Shown in pieces: positions 46,630-56,052 of a stretch of 64,000 bases of DNA (the stretch's first letter is position 1; each line of letters opens with the position of its first letter). The notes below the pieces were generated by a model that did not search any database, was not told the origin of the DNA, and saw only the letters and a list, made by a program, of their open reading frames with translations. Location: NCBI GenBank assembly GCA_964646345.1, contig CAZYDU010000002.1, positions 1 to 64,000 on the forward strand, given 5' to 3'. The stretch is from RGIG1681 sp964646345. GTDB taxonomy: Bacteria > Bacillota > Clostridia > Christensenellales > UBA1242. A program made the position numbers and the translations under genes.

Positions 46630-46872
46630 TAAAATAAAAATCTCTCGTATCCTTTTTATAAGGACGCCGAGAGACAACGTGTTACCACCTTAATTCGTGA
46701 AAAATTCACCTCATTTTGCCATAACGGAAGCATATCCCGAGATATATTTCTATATCCAGCTCCAGTGTCGAAATTCATTTATAGTTCCATTATTTTCGCT
46801 TCCAGCCCATGACGAAAACTCTCTAAAACTTTCCTATAAACTACTAAATCACCTTCGTAGCTTTTCATAAAC
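46630..46872 (-). promoter_or_regulatory. T-box leader (tRNA-Phe riboswitch) of pheST
   Basis: The minus-strand leader contains the T-box sequence AAGGTGGTAACACG (678-691). The AG bulge and loop region read AGAGAG and GGGCTGGAA, with an AGTA element near 46844. A likely Phe specifier TTC lies at 46770-46772 in AATTTCGACAC. The leader ends in a terminator hairpin (CTCTCGGCGTCC with GGATACGAGAG, then ATTTTT). Uncharged tRNA-Phe would stabilise the antiterminator. The exact specifier is my inference. Confidence 0.88.
46641..46674 (-). terminator. T-box terminator hairpin
   Basis: CTCTCG pairs with CGAGAG, with further pairing of CGTCC and GGATA. It is followed by ATTTTTATTTT on the minus strand and competes with the T-box antiterminator. 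Confidence 0.8.
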
Positions 46873-46878
46873 AAAGTT

Positions 46879-46907
46879 ATTTTATCACTAAAACCAACCT
46901 TTGTCAA
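46879..46907 (-). promoter_or_regulatory. Predicted sigma-A promoter of pheST
   Basis: TTGACA (902-907) and TAAAAT (879-884) on the minus strand are 17 nt apart, close to consensus. The -35 box abuts the stop of the upstream peptidase-like gene. Confidence 0.65.
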
Positions 46908-47636
46908 TTATTGTTTTACTAATAAATCAGAAACTTTGCCAAAAGAATTTAATTTTTGCACAATAAACTCTTTATTTTGATAAAACATTTTATAACTACA
47001 AACATCTTGATTTGTCTGAATAAGCTCAAAATTTTCTCCATTGATAGCCAAAGCACATAGTTCATCTAATCCAATAGCAACATAGTTTGATTTATTTTTC
47101 ATAATCCTTGGCATATCATCTTTTCTTCCAGAATTTGAAAAATGCGGAGCTAGAAAAATATCTAAAAAGCCTAAACCATTTGCCGATGTAAATTTATTCA
47201 TATTTTTATAATGTCTTGAATCTGAACTCCCAAATCTAGACAAAATTATCGCACCTGCAGACAATCCCACTAATACTTTATTTTGGCTAACACTTTCTTT
47301 TAGCTTTTCATCAAGTTTAAATTTCTTAATCATCTGCATATATTGAATTGTATTACCGCCACCAAGATAAATTATATCCGTTCTTTTGAATTTACAATCT
47401 ATAGTTTTTTGATTGTCAAACTCGGTATAATTCAAATATTCACATTGAACACCTTTTTCTAACATATGCTTTTTAAGTGCTCCAAAAATACGATTAGCCC
47501 TAATATTAAACCCAACAAACAAAAGTCTTGGGTGCGACTTTTCTACAAGTTCCAATATTTTCTCATCAATTACATCAAGATTATATTCTTTTTCATGAAT
47601 TCCAAAACTACCGCCACCAATCAATACTAGTTTCAT
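46908..47636 (-). CDS. Peptidase E-like protein (type 1 glutamine amidotransferase fold, family S51)
   Basis: A 242-aa soluble protein. The nucleophile is in VGLSAGAIILSRFG, matching the Ser-dipeptidase family rather than a Cys amidotransferase. The fold text includes LFVGFNIRANRIFG, IYLGGGNTIQYM and FLAPHFSNSGRKDD. The family cleaves aspartyl dipeptides, but this exact member is not characterised. It ends just before the pheST promoter. Confidence 0.85.
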   Translation of the reverse strand: MKLVLIGGGSFGIHEKEYNLDVIDEKILELVEKSHPRLLFVGFNIRANRIFGALKKHMLEKGVQCEYLNYTEFDNQKTIDCKFKRTDIIYLGGGNTIQYMQMIKKFKLDEKLKESVSQNKVLVGLSAGAIILSRFGSSDSRHYKNMNKFTSANGLGFLDIFLAPHFSNSGRKDDMPRIMKNKSNYVAIGLDELCALAINGENFELIQTNQDVCSYKMFYQNKEFIVQKLNSFGKVSDLLVKQ

Positions 47637-47645
47637 TTTCAGCTC

Positions 47646-47939
47646 CTAAAATTCAATATGTTTTAAACCTTTCTTGTTTGACATTTTATAAAGGACAAAC
47701 TTCCTACCAATAGAACAAACTTCTTCAGCTCCAAGTTTTTCAGCTGAATCATGCAAATAATCTTTAGCTGATAATTCAGCACCTTCAAGTACTGAAATCT
47801 TTACCATTTCATGAGCAAAAAGTTGATTTTCTATTTGCATTAAAACATTATCAGTTAGCCCATCTTTTCCAATAATAATCATTGTCTCTAACCCAGAAGC
47901 AATGCTTCTTAATTTTGCTCTTTGTTTTGAATTTAACAT
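47646..47939 (-). CDS. yhbY: YhbY-family RNA-binding (CRM) protein
   Basis: About 97 aa with the CRM-domain GxxG loop (IIIGKDGLTDN) and the opening LNSKQRAKLRSIA. CRM proteins bind the 50S precursor RNA. The ATG at 47939 has an AAAGGAG site; the upstream start at 47975 would overlap the HD-domain gene. The obg-HD-yhbY neighbourhood fits ribosome assembly. Confidence 0.9.
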   Translation of the reverse strand: MLNSKQRAKLRSIASGLETMIIIGKDGLTDNVLMQIENQLFAHEMVKISVLEGAELSAKDYLHDSAEKLGAEEVCSIGRKFVLYKMSNKKGLKHIEF

Positions 47940-47949
47940 ACATTCTCCT

Positions 47950-48594
47950 TTATCTTTCGCCATTCCATTCGGCAAAAAATTCTTCCAAAAATTCTTTCAT
48001 ATAAATAGTTCTGTTTTTAGCAATTTTCTTACCTTCTGATGTATTCATCAAATCTTCCAGCAGTAAAAGTTTTTCATAAAAATGATTTATCGTTGGAGAA
48101 TTAGATTTTTTATACTCATCTTTATTACGACTTAAATTTGGCTTAATATCTGGATTATAAATTTCTCTACCGTGATTTCCACCATAAGCAAAAGTCCTAG
48201 CAATCCCTATCGCACCTATAGCATCTAACCTGTCACTATCTTGAACCAACTGACTTTCAATAGATTCAGGCTTGCCATCATTTTCTCCAAAAGATACTTC
48301 CGAAATAACCTTGCAAATAAAATCAATTTTATCTTTATCATAACCATTATCAGTTAAAAACCATCTGGCATTATCTTTATTTTCGTGAGTCTCTGGCGAT
48401 ATTTTTAAATCATCAACATCATGCAATATTGCACCAAGCAAACAAATTTCTCTATCTGCTTCTGGAGTATTACTTAACAAATATTCTGCATTTTTATAAA
48501 CTCTAAGCGTATGAAAGTAATCATGTCCGCTAGCTTCTCCGCTAAAAAATTCTTTTGCAAAATCTAAAGCTTTATCAATAATACTCTTTTCCAT
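47950..48594 (-). CDS. HD-domain phosphohydrolase
   Basis: About 214 aa with the metal-binding HD motif: HDYFHTLRVYKNA, then HDVDDLKIS, and a late SDRLDAIGAIG. It is likely a nucleotide phosphohydrolase of unknown substrate. The ATG at 48594 has a GGGAG site; the TTG-like upstream start is disfavoured because it runs into the obgE end. Confidence 0.85.
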   Translation of the reverse strand: MEKSIIDKALDFAKEFFSGEASGHDYFHTLRVYKNAEYLLSNTPEADREICLLGAILHDVDDLKISPETHENKDNARWFLTDNGYDKDKIDFICKVISEVSFGENDGKPESIESQLVQDSDRLDAIGAIGIARTFAYGGNHGREIYNPDIKPNLSRNKDEYKKSNSPTINHFYEKLLLLEDLMNTSEGKKIAKNRTIYMKEFLEEFFAEWNGER

Positions 48595-48604
48595 AATTTC
48601 TCCC

Positions 48605-49879
48605 TTATTCTTTAATTTCAAACTCAATGTCTTTTATTCTAATAGTCGAAGTTTCATCTGCACCTTGTTTCTTTAACTCTTTAATAATTCCCTTGTCTTT
48701 CAAAACCTTTTGAAAATATGAGAACGATTGAAAATCATTAAGAACAACCCCACGCACAAGCTCATCAATAAATCCACCAACCACTTCAAAAGAACCATCA
48801 TCATATTTCACAACTTCCCATCTGTTAGGATTTGGTCTTTCATAAATAAAAGGCTCAAACTCCAACTTTTGTTTTGGTGGAAGTTGTTTAAGTTCATCAA
48901 TAATTACTTTTAATAAACTGTCCAAATTATTATTTGATACAGCTGAAATTTCAACCACCTGATAATTCTTCTTAAGTTTAGATAATTTATTTTTAAAATC
49001 CTTAATTATCTTTTCATCTTGAACCAAATCAATTTTATTAAGTGCTACAATTTGTGGCAAACTTTCGACCTTGTTACCGTATTTTTTAAGCTCGTTATTT
49101 ACAATTTTAAAATCTTCATAAGGGTCTCTATCTTCACTACCTGATATATCAATAACGTGAATTAGCAGTCTTGTTCTTTCAATATGTCTTAAAAAATAGT
49201 GTCCAAGACCAACACCTTCACTAGCACCTTCAATTAAACCTGGAATATCAGCAATAACAAATGATGAACCAAAATATTTGCAAACACCAATATTTGGAGC
49301 AAGCGTTGTGAAATGGTAATTTGCAATCTTTGGTTTAGCATTCGTAAGCATAGAAAGTATTGTGCTTTTCCCAACATTTGGAAACCCAATCAAGCCAACA
49401 TCGGCAATGGTTTTAAGTTCTAGTATTACTTCCTTTTCTTCGCATAGTTGACCTGTTTGTGAAAATGAAGGTCGTTGTCTAGTTGACGACTTAAACCTAG
49501 CATTTCCAAGCCCACCTTGACCACCTTTAAGCACAGTTATACTTTCTCCATCATCAAACAAATCTGCAATAATATTATTAGTTTCGTTATCACGAATCAC
49601 AGTACCACAAGGAACTTTTATAACCAAATCTTTACCATTTTTACCACGCATGTTTGTGCTTCCACCATTAGCCCCAGCTTCAGCTCTGTAATGCTTTGTA
49701 AATCTAAAATCCACCAAACTATCAATGGTTCTATCTGCAATAAAAATAATAGACCCGCCATTACCGCCATCGCCACCATCAGGTCCACCTTTTTCAACAT
49801 ACTTTTCAGAATGAAAGCTGGTTTTACCATTACCGCCATCTCCAGCTTTTATGAAAATTTTAACTCTATCAAGATACAT
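48605..49879 (-). CDS. obgE: GTPase Obg
   Basis: A 424-aa Obg with the glycine-rich N-terminal fold (GGDGGNGGSIIFIAD), the G domain (GFPNVGKST, DIPGLIEGAS, NKID) and the C-terminal OCT domain. Obg acts in 50S assembly and stress control. It overlaps neither neighbour by more than a few bases and is co-directional with yhbY and nth. Confidence 0.97.
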   Translation of the reverse strand: MYLDRVKIFIKAGDGGNGKTSFHSEKYVEKGGPDGGDGGNGGSIIFIADRTIDSLVDFRFTKHYRAEAGANGGSTNMRGKNGKDLVIKVPCGTVIRDNETNNIIADLFDDGESITVLKGGQGGLGNARFKSSTRQRPSFSQTGQLCEEKEVILELKTIADVGLIGFPNVGKSTILSMLTNAKPKIANYHFTTLAPNIGVCKYFGSSFVIADIPGLIEGASEGVGLGHYFLRHIERTRLLIHVIDISGSEDRDPYEDFKIVNNELKKYGNKVESLPQIVALNKIDLVQDEKIIKDFKNKLSKLKKNYQVVEISAVSNNNLDSLLKVIIDELKQLPPKQKLEFEPFIYERPNPNRWEVVKYDDGSFEVVGGFIDELVRGVVLNDFQSFSYFQKVLKDKGIIKELKKQGADETSTIRIKDIEFEIKE

Positions 49880-49888
49880 AACCTTCTC

Positions 49889-50515
49889 CTATCTATTCTT
49901 ATAAAATTTGCAATAATTTTTTATCCCACAACCATCACAATTTGGACTTTGCGATTTGCAAACATATCTTCCATGTAACACCAAAGCATAATGAAATTTA
50001 ATCCACATTTCTTTTGGTAAAACTTTTTCTAGTTGCTTTTGTGTTTTTGCAACGTCTGTAGCATTAGCAAGTCCTAGTCTATTTGACACTCTAAATACAT
50101 GTGTATCAACAGCAATGGCAGGAATATTAAACCCCACAGCCAAAACAACATTTGCAGTCTTCTCACCAACACCCGCCAGTGACATTAATTGTTGTTTATC
50201 ACTTGGCACATCGCCATTAAATTTTTCAATCAATTCTTTTGACATATCTAAAATATGTTTAGCCTTGTTATGAAAAAAGCCACAAGAATGAATTTTTTGT
50301 TCAAGTTCATCTTGTGACAGTGTTATCATTTTATATGGAGTATTAAACTCTTTAAAAAGTTCACTCGTCACTTGATTTACCCTTCTATCTGTGCATTGAG
50401 CAGAAAGTATTACAGCCACGAGCAATTCATAGTTACTTGAAAATAAAAGCTCACATTTTGGGTCTACATAAAGCTCGTTAACAGTTTTAATAATATCCAA
50501 AATATTTTGTTTCAT
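49889..50515 (-). CDS. nth: Endonuclease III
   Basis: A 208-aa HhH-GPD DNA glycosylase/AP lyase. LMSLAGVGEKTANVVLAVG is the hairpin-helix-hairpin with the catalytic Lys, and the catalytic Asp is in IAVDTHVFRVSNRLG. Four cysteines in CKSQSPNCDGCGIKNYC ligate the 4Fe-4S cluster. It removes oxidised pyrimidines in base excision repair. Confidence 0.96.
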   Translation of the reverse strand: MKQNILDIIKTVNELYVDPKCELLFSSNYELLVAVILSAQCTDRRVNQVTSELFKEFNTPYKMITLSQDELEQKIHSCGFFHNKAKHILDMSKELIEKFNGDVPSDKQQLMSLAGVGEKTANVVLAVGFNIPAIAVDTHVFRVSNRLGLANATDVAKTQKQLEKVLPKEMWIKFHYALVLHGRYVCKSQSPNCDGCGIKNYCKFYKNR

Positions 50516-50928
50516 TATTTTCTCCCAAGTCGTTCACTCATTTTTTCATAAATAATAGTCAAAAATTTAAAGGTCATAGCATCATCAAAATTTCTGATAT
50601 TTAGCTTAGTAATTCTATTGATTTTTTCTATTCTATATAAAAGAGTGTTTCTATGCAAAAAAGCATTTCTGCTCGTTTCGGAAATATTTAAGTTGTTTTT
50701 AAAGAATGCATTGATACAATCAACTAGTTCCTTATCTTCCAAAACTGATATAATTTCTGGAGTTAAAAATTTCTCGCATATAACAGCTTGTTGGTCAACT
50801 GAAAGACATGAAAGAATTGATTTTTCAAGTTTAGAAAATTGAGACTCTTGTTTTTTTGCATGCTTGCCGATGGTTTCATTTTTGTCTTGCATTCCGTTAT
50901 TAATATTCTTTCCAGCTAAATAATCCAT
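50515..50928 (-). CDS. PucR-type helix-turn-helix regulator, small
   Basis: About 137 aa when started at the ATG 50928, which has AAGGAG upstream. The C-terminal FFKNNLNISETSRNAFLHRN and TLLYRIEKI are the HTH of the PucR/CdaR family. The N-terminal sensor part is missing compared with typical PucR proteins, leaving a compact regulator. Target genes are unknown. Confidence 0.75.
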   Translation of the reverse strand: MDYLAGKNINNGMQDKNETIGKHAKKQESQFSKLEKSILSCLSVDQQAVICEKFLTPEIISVLEDKELVDCINAFFKNNLNISETSRNAFLHRNTLLYRIEKINRITKLNIRNFDDAMTFKFLTIIYEKMSERLGRK

Positions 50929-51000
50929 AATTATCTCCTTAAATACATCAATCATTATAGCAAATTCGTTTATTAATTTCAATAATTTTTGACATATTTT

Positions 51001-51990
51001 TTATATTACTCTACTTCTATCCAATTTTGAAAAAATTTTAATATTCCTTTCAATCAACTGTTTATTTATATCATTATTTTTCGAAAAATCAACTTCTAGC
51101 TGATTATCAAAAACAATTTCGACATCTTCATTTTCATTATCCGCAAGTTTTAATTTATCAAAACAAGAATCCAGTTTGCTGTCAATTTTAACCACAAACC
51201 TTTCTTCTACCGATAAATAATACCTTCCATTTTGTTTTACACAGTAACCTTCTTTATGATTTAAACCATCGTTAAAATTACATGCATCTAAGTCAGCAGG
51301 ATTAGATAATAACCCGCTGATTGTCTTATATTCTGTCACTGTCGCCAAATTTAGATATAATATTTTATCTGCACCAAACCATTCATAAAAGGATTTGTTA
51401 TTTAAATAACTTTTATCACTAACACACAAAAAAATTAGTTTATTTTTACAAACAAAGCTTAAAATACTTTTTAATTCTTCAATTTCTTCTTCGCTAAACT
51501 CATTTTTCATTATATCATCAATAAAAATAATTCTCGGATTTTTAATATAAGTTCTAAGGATACAAAGCTTAAATTTCTCAAATTTAGTTAATTTATTTAT
51601 TTTCGTGTTTAGGTTGTAACCAATATTGAATTTATTTAATAAGCCTAATTTTTCTTCTTTTGATATAAGTTCTTTATCCAAAACCTTATATACATAATCT
51701 ATATTTTTTTCAATTTTCCCATTAAGCAAAGTTGGATAATCTAAAATCAAAGAAACTTGTTTTTCTTCATCTGTTATTAACTTAAGTTCTTGCCCTGAAA
51801 TTTTTATAGAGCCAAAATATTTTTCATCAAATCCTGAAAGCGTTTTTATGAAAGTAGATTTACCTGAATCTTTTACACCACAAATCAATACCTTTTCATT
51901 TTTTTTAGCAGAAAAAGAAATATCCTTTAAACATAAAGGCTTTTTTATATATGAATAGCACAAATGAGACACATTAAAAAATTCTTCCAT
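51001..51990 (-). CDS. Orphan ABC-type ATPase with degenerate signature
   Basis: A 329-aa protein with an N-terminal ABC ATPase (about 1-215). Walker A is LICGVKDSGKSTFIK and Walker B is IIFIDDIM, with Asp where Glu is usual. The LSGGQ signature is replaced by LTKFEKFKL. No permease gene is adjacent. A 110-residue C-terminal domain with no recognised motif follows. It could be a non-transport ATPase or a partner of a distant permease. Confidence 0.75.
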   Translation of the reverse strand: MEEFFNVSHLCYSYIKKPLCLKDISFSAKKNEKVLICGVKDSGKSTFIKTLSGFDEKYFGSIKISGQELKLITDEEKQVSLILDYPTLLNGKIEKNIDYVYKVLDKELISKEEKLGLLNKFNIGYNLNTKINKLTKFEKFKLCILRTYIKNPRIIFIDDIMKNEFSEEEIEELKSILSFVCKNKLIFLCVSDKSYLNNKSFYEWFGADKILYLNLATVTEYKTISGLLSNPADLDACNFNDGLNHKEGYCVKQNGRYYLSVEERFVVKIDSKLDSCFDKLKLADNENEDVEIVFDNQLEVDFSKNNDINKQLIERNIKIFSKLDRSRVI

Positions 51991-52001
51991 AAAAACCCCA
52001 T

Positions 52002-52030
52002 AAAAAAGGCATACAAAATATGTATGCCTA
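52002..52030 (-). terminator. Terminator after hpf
   Basis: AGGCATACA / TGTATGCCT with a T run on the minus strand, located between hpf and the ABC ATPase gene. Confidence 0.75.
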
Positions 52031-52037
52031 ATAAACT

Positions 52038-52565
52038 TTATCTTGTTTTAATCAAACCGTAATTTCCATCACCACGTCTATAAAGCACATTTACAAGCCC
52101 AGTTTGGTTATCTCTATAAACATAGAAATCATTACCAATAAGTTCAAGTTGGTCAATCGCTTGTTCTTCTGACAAAATATCAAGTTCAAACTCTTTAGTT
52201 TTCACAATTTTAGCTGGCTCAATTTCAGGAACATCATCAATAAACAATAAGTCCATTGGGTCAACATTTTTGATACTGTCTTTAAATTTACCAGCAACTC
52301 TAACAACTTGTCTTTCAATTTTAGCTAAACATGTATCAAGGTTAACATACATATTATCAGATTGAACTTCGCTTCTAACAAACAAATTCTTGTCTTTAAT
52401 TGTAATTTCCATTTTATACTTGTCTTGGTTTCCCGCTTTAGATAAAACAACTTTAGCTGTAACTGAATCAGACAAATACTTTTCAAATCTTTGAAGTTTT
52501 TTGTTGATTAAATCAAGTAGTTTTTCTCTTGCAACATAATTTCTTTGAACAACATCTATTTTCAT
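52038..52565 (-). CDS. hpf: Ribosome hibernation promoting factor (long form)
   Basis: A 175-aa long HPF. The N-terminal S30AE domain includes the YLSDSVTAKVVLSKAG pattern. The C-terminal dimerisation domain ends FYVYRDNQTGLVNVLYRRGDGNYG. Long HPF joins 70S ribosomes into inactive 100S dimers in stationary phase. A promoter with perfect -10 lies upstream. Confidence 0.95.
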   Translation of the reverse strand: MKIDVVQRNYVAREKLLDLINKKLQRFEKYLSDSVTAKVVLSKAGNQDKYKMEITIKDKNLFVRSEVQSDNMYVNLDTCLAKIERQVVRVAGKFKDSIKNVDPMDLLFIDDVPEIEPAKIVKTKEFELDILSEEQAIDQLELIGNDFYVYRDNQTGLVNVLYRRGDGNYGLIKTR

Positions 52566-52595
52566 AATTTTATCTCCTTCAAATGTTCTACCTTA

Positions 52596-52623
52596 ATTAT
52601 AACCAAATATCATAAAAATTCAA
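52596..52623 (-). promoter_or_regulatory. Predicted sigma-A promoter of hpf
   Basis: TTGAAT (618-623) and TATAAT (596-601) on the minus strand are 16 nt apart. The start codon is about 31 nt downstream with a clear AAGGAG site. Confidence 0.55.
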
Positions 52624-52630
52624 AATAATT

Positions 52631-55030
52631 TTAACAAATAATTTCAAAAGTAAAATCTTTATTTTTTTCATCAATTTGAATTACAGAATTTTCATGAAGT
52701 TCCCCACTAATAATCATATTGGCTAAAACATCTTTTATTTTTTTATCAATAACTTTTTTTATCGGTCTTGCTCCATATTCTTCATCATACCCTAAGTCAC
52801 AAATCAAATTTCTGGCATTGTCAGTTATAATTACTTTAATATTCTTTTTAGCAATACGTTTGATAAATGAGTCAAGCATTAGTCCACTAATTTTCAAAAC
52901 ACTTTGTTTTGATAATGTATCAAATATTACAACTTGGTCAATTCTGTTTAGTAGTTCTGGCTTGAATTTCTCACGAAGCTTATTCATCAAGAAGTCTTCA
53001 GTTGTAATTTTGCTTTCGCCTGACATTTTTTCCATCTTTTTATATTTAATCAAATCTTGGACACCATTGTTGCTAGTTAAAATAATTATCGTATTTCTAA
53101 AATTAATATGTTTACCTTTTGAATCAGTTAGTCTTCCTTCATCTAAAATTTGCAAGAACAAGTTAAATATATCTGGGTGTGCTTTTTCAATTTCATCAAA
53201 TAACACAACTGAGTATGGATTATTTTTTACAGCATCAGTAAGTTCTCCACCAGCATCATATCCAACATATCCAGGTGGTGCACCAATTAATCTTGCAACT
53301 GACGCTTGTTCCATGAACTCACTCATATCAAATCGCAAAATGCTGTTTTCTGAATTAAATACAACATCACTAACAGCTTTAGCAAGTTCTGTTTTACCAA
53401 CACCCGTTGGACCTAAAAACAAGAACGAACCGATTGGTCTATTAGGGTCATTAATATCAGCCTTTGACCTTCTAATTGCACTAGCCACAGCTGACACCGC
53501 TTTATCTTGACCAATAACTCTATCGCCAATAATTTTTTCTAGATTTAAAAGTTTTTCTTTCTCAGTTGAAGATAATCTATTAACAGGAATTTTTGTCCAA
53601 TTCGAGACAACTTCTCTAATATGCTCAGCAGTTATAATATTTGCAAAATTTCCACTAATTTGTTGATTTTTAGCCTGAATTTCGGTAATTTTTTCTAAAA
53701 TTTGCGTTTTTTTATTATTAATTTCATTCGCTTTTAAATAATTTTGATTTTCAGATGACAAACAAATTTCTTTTTCTCTTTCTAAAACATTTAACATTTT
53801 ATAAAGTTCTGCAAGCTTCTCAGAATATGGCGATGATGTTAATTTAACTTTACTGCAAGCTTCATCAATCAAATCAATCGCTTTGTCTGGTAAAAATCTA
53901 TTTGTAATATATCTAATAGATAATGATACCGCCGATTCAATAGCATCATCGGAAATTGAAACTTTATGAAATTTTTCAAAAGATGGTCTAATATTTTTTA
54001 TTATTGAAATAGTATCACTTTCAGTCGGTTCTTCAACGCTGACCACTTGAAATCTTCTCTCCAAAGCAGAATCTTTTTCAATGTAATCTTTATACTCTTT
54101 TAATGTTGTTGCACCAACACAATGAATTTCTCCACGTGCAAGATATGGCTTTAAAATATCAGCTGGAGAAATTTCTCCGTCTTTGCTTCCAGCCTGAGCT
54201 AGTATATGAATTTCATCAATAAACACAATTATATTTGAATTATTCAAAATAGCATTTATTGCTTTCTTTAGTTTTTCTTCCATTGTGCCACGAAATTTTG
54301 TTCCCGCCATTAGCGAAGCAACATCTAAAGAAAATATAATTTTATTCTGCAAAAGTTCTGGCACATTCCCCTGATTAATCTTCAAAGCCAACCCTTCAAC
54401 CACTGTAGATTTTCCAACACCAGGTTCTCCAACTAAAACAGGATTATTTTTTGTTTTACGACAAAGAATTTCAATTACCCTTTCAATTTCTTCATCTCGA
54501 CCAATCACGTTTGTCATATCAGAATTTGCAAGCTTTGCATTAAGATTATATCCAAGGTTCTTTAATTCATCGGGCAAATTATCCACAACATCAACAGTTG
54601 TTTTTTGAACCTTTTTATTTTTTGAAAAAACCGCTAAATTTGGTTCAATCTTCTTTAAAACAACATTAACATCTAATCCAAAAACCGAAGAAATAATAAC
54701 AAACGACTTAAATTCTTTTTTTGATAAAAGCAAATACAAAACATCTTGAATGTTTCCTTCTTGCGACACCTTATTAAAAATTAAACTAACATTTTTTGAT
54801 GGTACTGCTTTTTGTCTTATTGGTTCATGCTCCTTAGAAATCAATTTAACAACTTTGCTATAATTTTGTTTATTCACACCAAAACTATTTAGTACTTTAG
54901 CACTAAAACTTTCTTCTTCACATAAAACGCCAAAAAGCAAATGTTCAGTTTCAATAGTTCTTGAGTAAACACTTTCAGCAAATTTCATAGCACTATTAAA
55001 AACATTTTGTATTTGTTCACTTCCCGCCAT
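52631..55030 (-). CDS. clpC: Clp protease ATP-binding subunit ClpC
   Basis: A 799-aa class I Clp ATPase. It has an N-terminal Clp-N repeat domain. AAA1 has GEPGVGKST and IIVFIDEIH, a short middle region follows, and AAA2 has GPTGVGKTE and VVLFDEIEKAH. It works with ClpP and the adaptor McsB on protein quality control. It closes the ctsR-mcsA-mcsB-clpC operon. Confidence 0.96.
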   Translation of the reverse strand: MAGSEQIQNVFNSAMKFAESVYSRTIETEHLLFGVLCEEESFSAKVLNSFGVNKQNYSKVVKLISKEHEPIRQKAVPSKNVSLIFNKVSQEGNIQDVLYLLLSKKEFKSFVIISSVFGLDVNVVLKKIEPNLAVFSKNKKVQKTTVDVVDNLPDELKNLGYNLNAKLANSDMTNVIGRDEEIERVIEILCRKTKNNPVLVGEPGVGKSTVVEGLALKINQGNVPELLQNKIIFSLDVASLMAGTKFRGTMEEKLKKAINAILNNSNIIVFIDEIHILAQAGSKDGEISPADILKPYLARGEIHCVGATTLKEYKDYIEKDSALERRFQVVSVEEPTESDTISIIKNIRPSFEKFHKVSISDDAIESAVSLSIRYITNRFLPDKAIDLIDEACSKVKLTSSPYSEKLAELYKMLNVLEREKEICLSSENQNYLKANEINNKKTQILEKITEIQAKNQQISGNFANIITAEHIREVVSNWTKIPVNRLSSTEKEKLLNLEKIIGDRVIGQDKAVSAVASAIRRSKADINDPNRPIGSFLFLGPTGVGKTELAKAVSDVVFNSENSILRFDMSEFMEQASVARLIGAPPGYVGYDAGGELTDAVKNNPYSVVLFDEIEKAHPDIFNLFLQILDEGRLTDSKGKHINFRNTIIILTSNNGVQDLIKYKKMEKMSGESKITTEDFLMNKLREKFKPELLNRIDQVVIFDTLSKQSVLKISGLMLDSFIKRIAKKNIKVIITDNARNLICDLGYDEEYGARPIKKVIDKKIKDVLANMIISGELHENSVIQIDEKNKDFTFEIIC

Positions 55031-55041
55031 AGCAAGCTCCT

Positions 55042-56052
55042 TTATTTAATTCTTTTAGACTTTAATACATTAGCCAAAAATGTAGCTCTATATTTATCAA
55101 GTTCCGATGCCGAAACTTTCATTTCGGATATTTTTGTTAAAGAATAAGGCATAACATCTTTTATTAAATTTTCCAAACATGAAACTTCCTTAAATCTAAC
55201 AAAGTCCAAAGCAACACCAATTTTAAGTTCTGTAATAATCTTTTGAGCTTCAATTTCTGAAATTTTATAACAATTCGTGGCAATACCCCAAGCTCTAAAA
55301 ACCATATCCCTTACATCATCAACATATTTTTTTGAAAGCAATTCACTACGAGCCAATATTTCCATTTCACAGATTCTAATAACAAGTTCTGTAATTTTAA
55401 TAACATAATCGCTTTCACGTTTTCCTATAGTTTGATTATTTCTAACAACAAATAAATATTCATTATCTCTAAAATTTTCATCTCTTTGCAAACTAAGCTC
55501 TACCCATTGATTGTTTATGTCTTGTTGCAGATTTTTAATTTTTCCAGTCAAGCTTAAACCAGGTAAAAACAATTTTGCACTAGCTTCAAGTCCTGTACCA
55601 AGTTTCGATATATTTGAAGTCATAAAACCCAAGGAATCATCGAAAGCAATATCCAACTTTGACAAGATTTCATTATCTAGACCATTCAAAGTATCGTAGG
55701 ATAAAATGAGATTCAAACCTGACTTCGTACAACTTTCCAGAATATGGTCTTCTTCATTAATCATAATAGAAACATCTTCATCTTTTGAAAGAATTGTTGC
55801 ACTAAAATCTTCATTTTCTAAAATTTTTTCAGTGATAAGTTCCTTTTCTAGCATAATATTTTTATCTAATTCAGAAAGAGTTTTTAACTTATAAATTTTA
55901 AAGTCGTCATCAAGTTTCAAAACCGTATCTGCAACCTTATTTAGAACCTTTATTCCCGTTATTTCATCAAGAGTCAATGGAAAATTAAACCCAACCAAGT
56001 TGCGTCTTAATTTAATATTACTAGAAACCACTATTGAGCTATAATCTTTCAT
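55042..56052 (-). CDS. mcsB: Protein-arginine kinase McsB
   Basis: A 336-aa ATP:guanido phosphotransferase-fold kinase (NEEDHI, FMTSNISKLGTGLEASAKL). It marks arginines for ClpCP degradation together with McsA. It is in the standard operon position between mcsA and clpC. Confidence 0.95.
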   Translation of the reverse strand: MKDYSSIVVSSNIKLRRNLVGFNFPLTLDEITGIKVLNKVADTVLKLDDDFKIYKLKTLSELDKNIMLEKELITEKILENEDFSATILSKDEDVSIMINEEDHILESCTKSGLNLILSYDTLNGLDNEILSKLDIAFDDSLGFMTSNISKLGTGLEASAKLFLPGLSLTGKIKNLQQDINNQWVELSLQRDENFRDNEYLFVVRNNQTIGKRESDYVIKITELVIRICEMEILARSELLSKKYVDDVRDMVFRAWGIATNCYKISEIEAQKIITELKIGVALDFVRFKEVSCLENLIKDVMPYSLTKISEMKVSASELDKYRATFLANVLKSKRIK

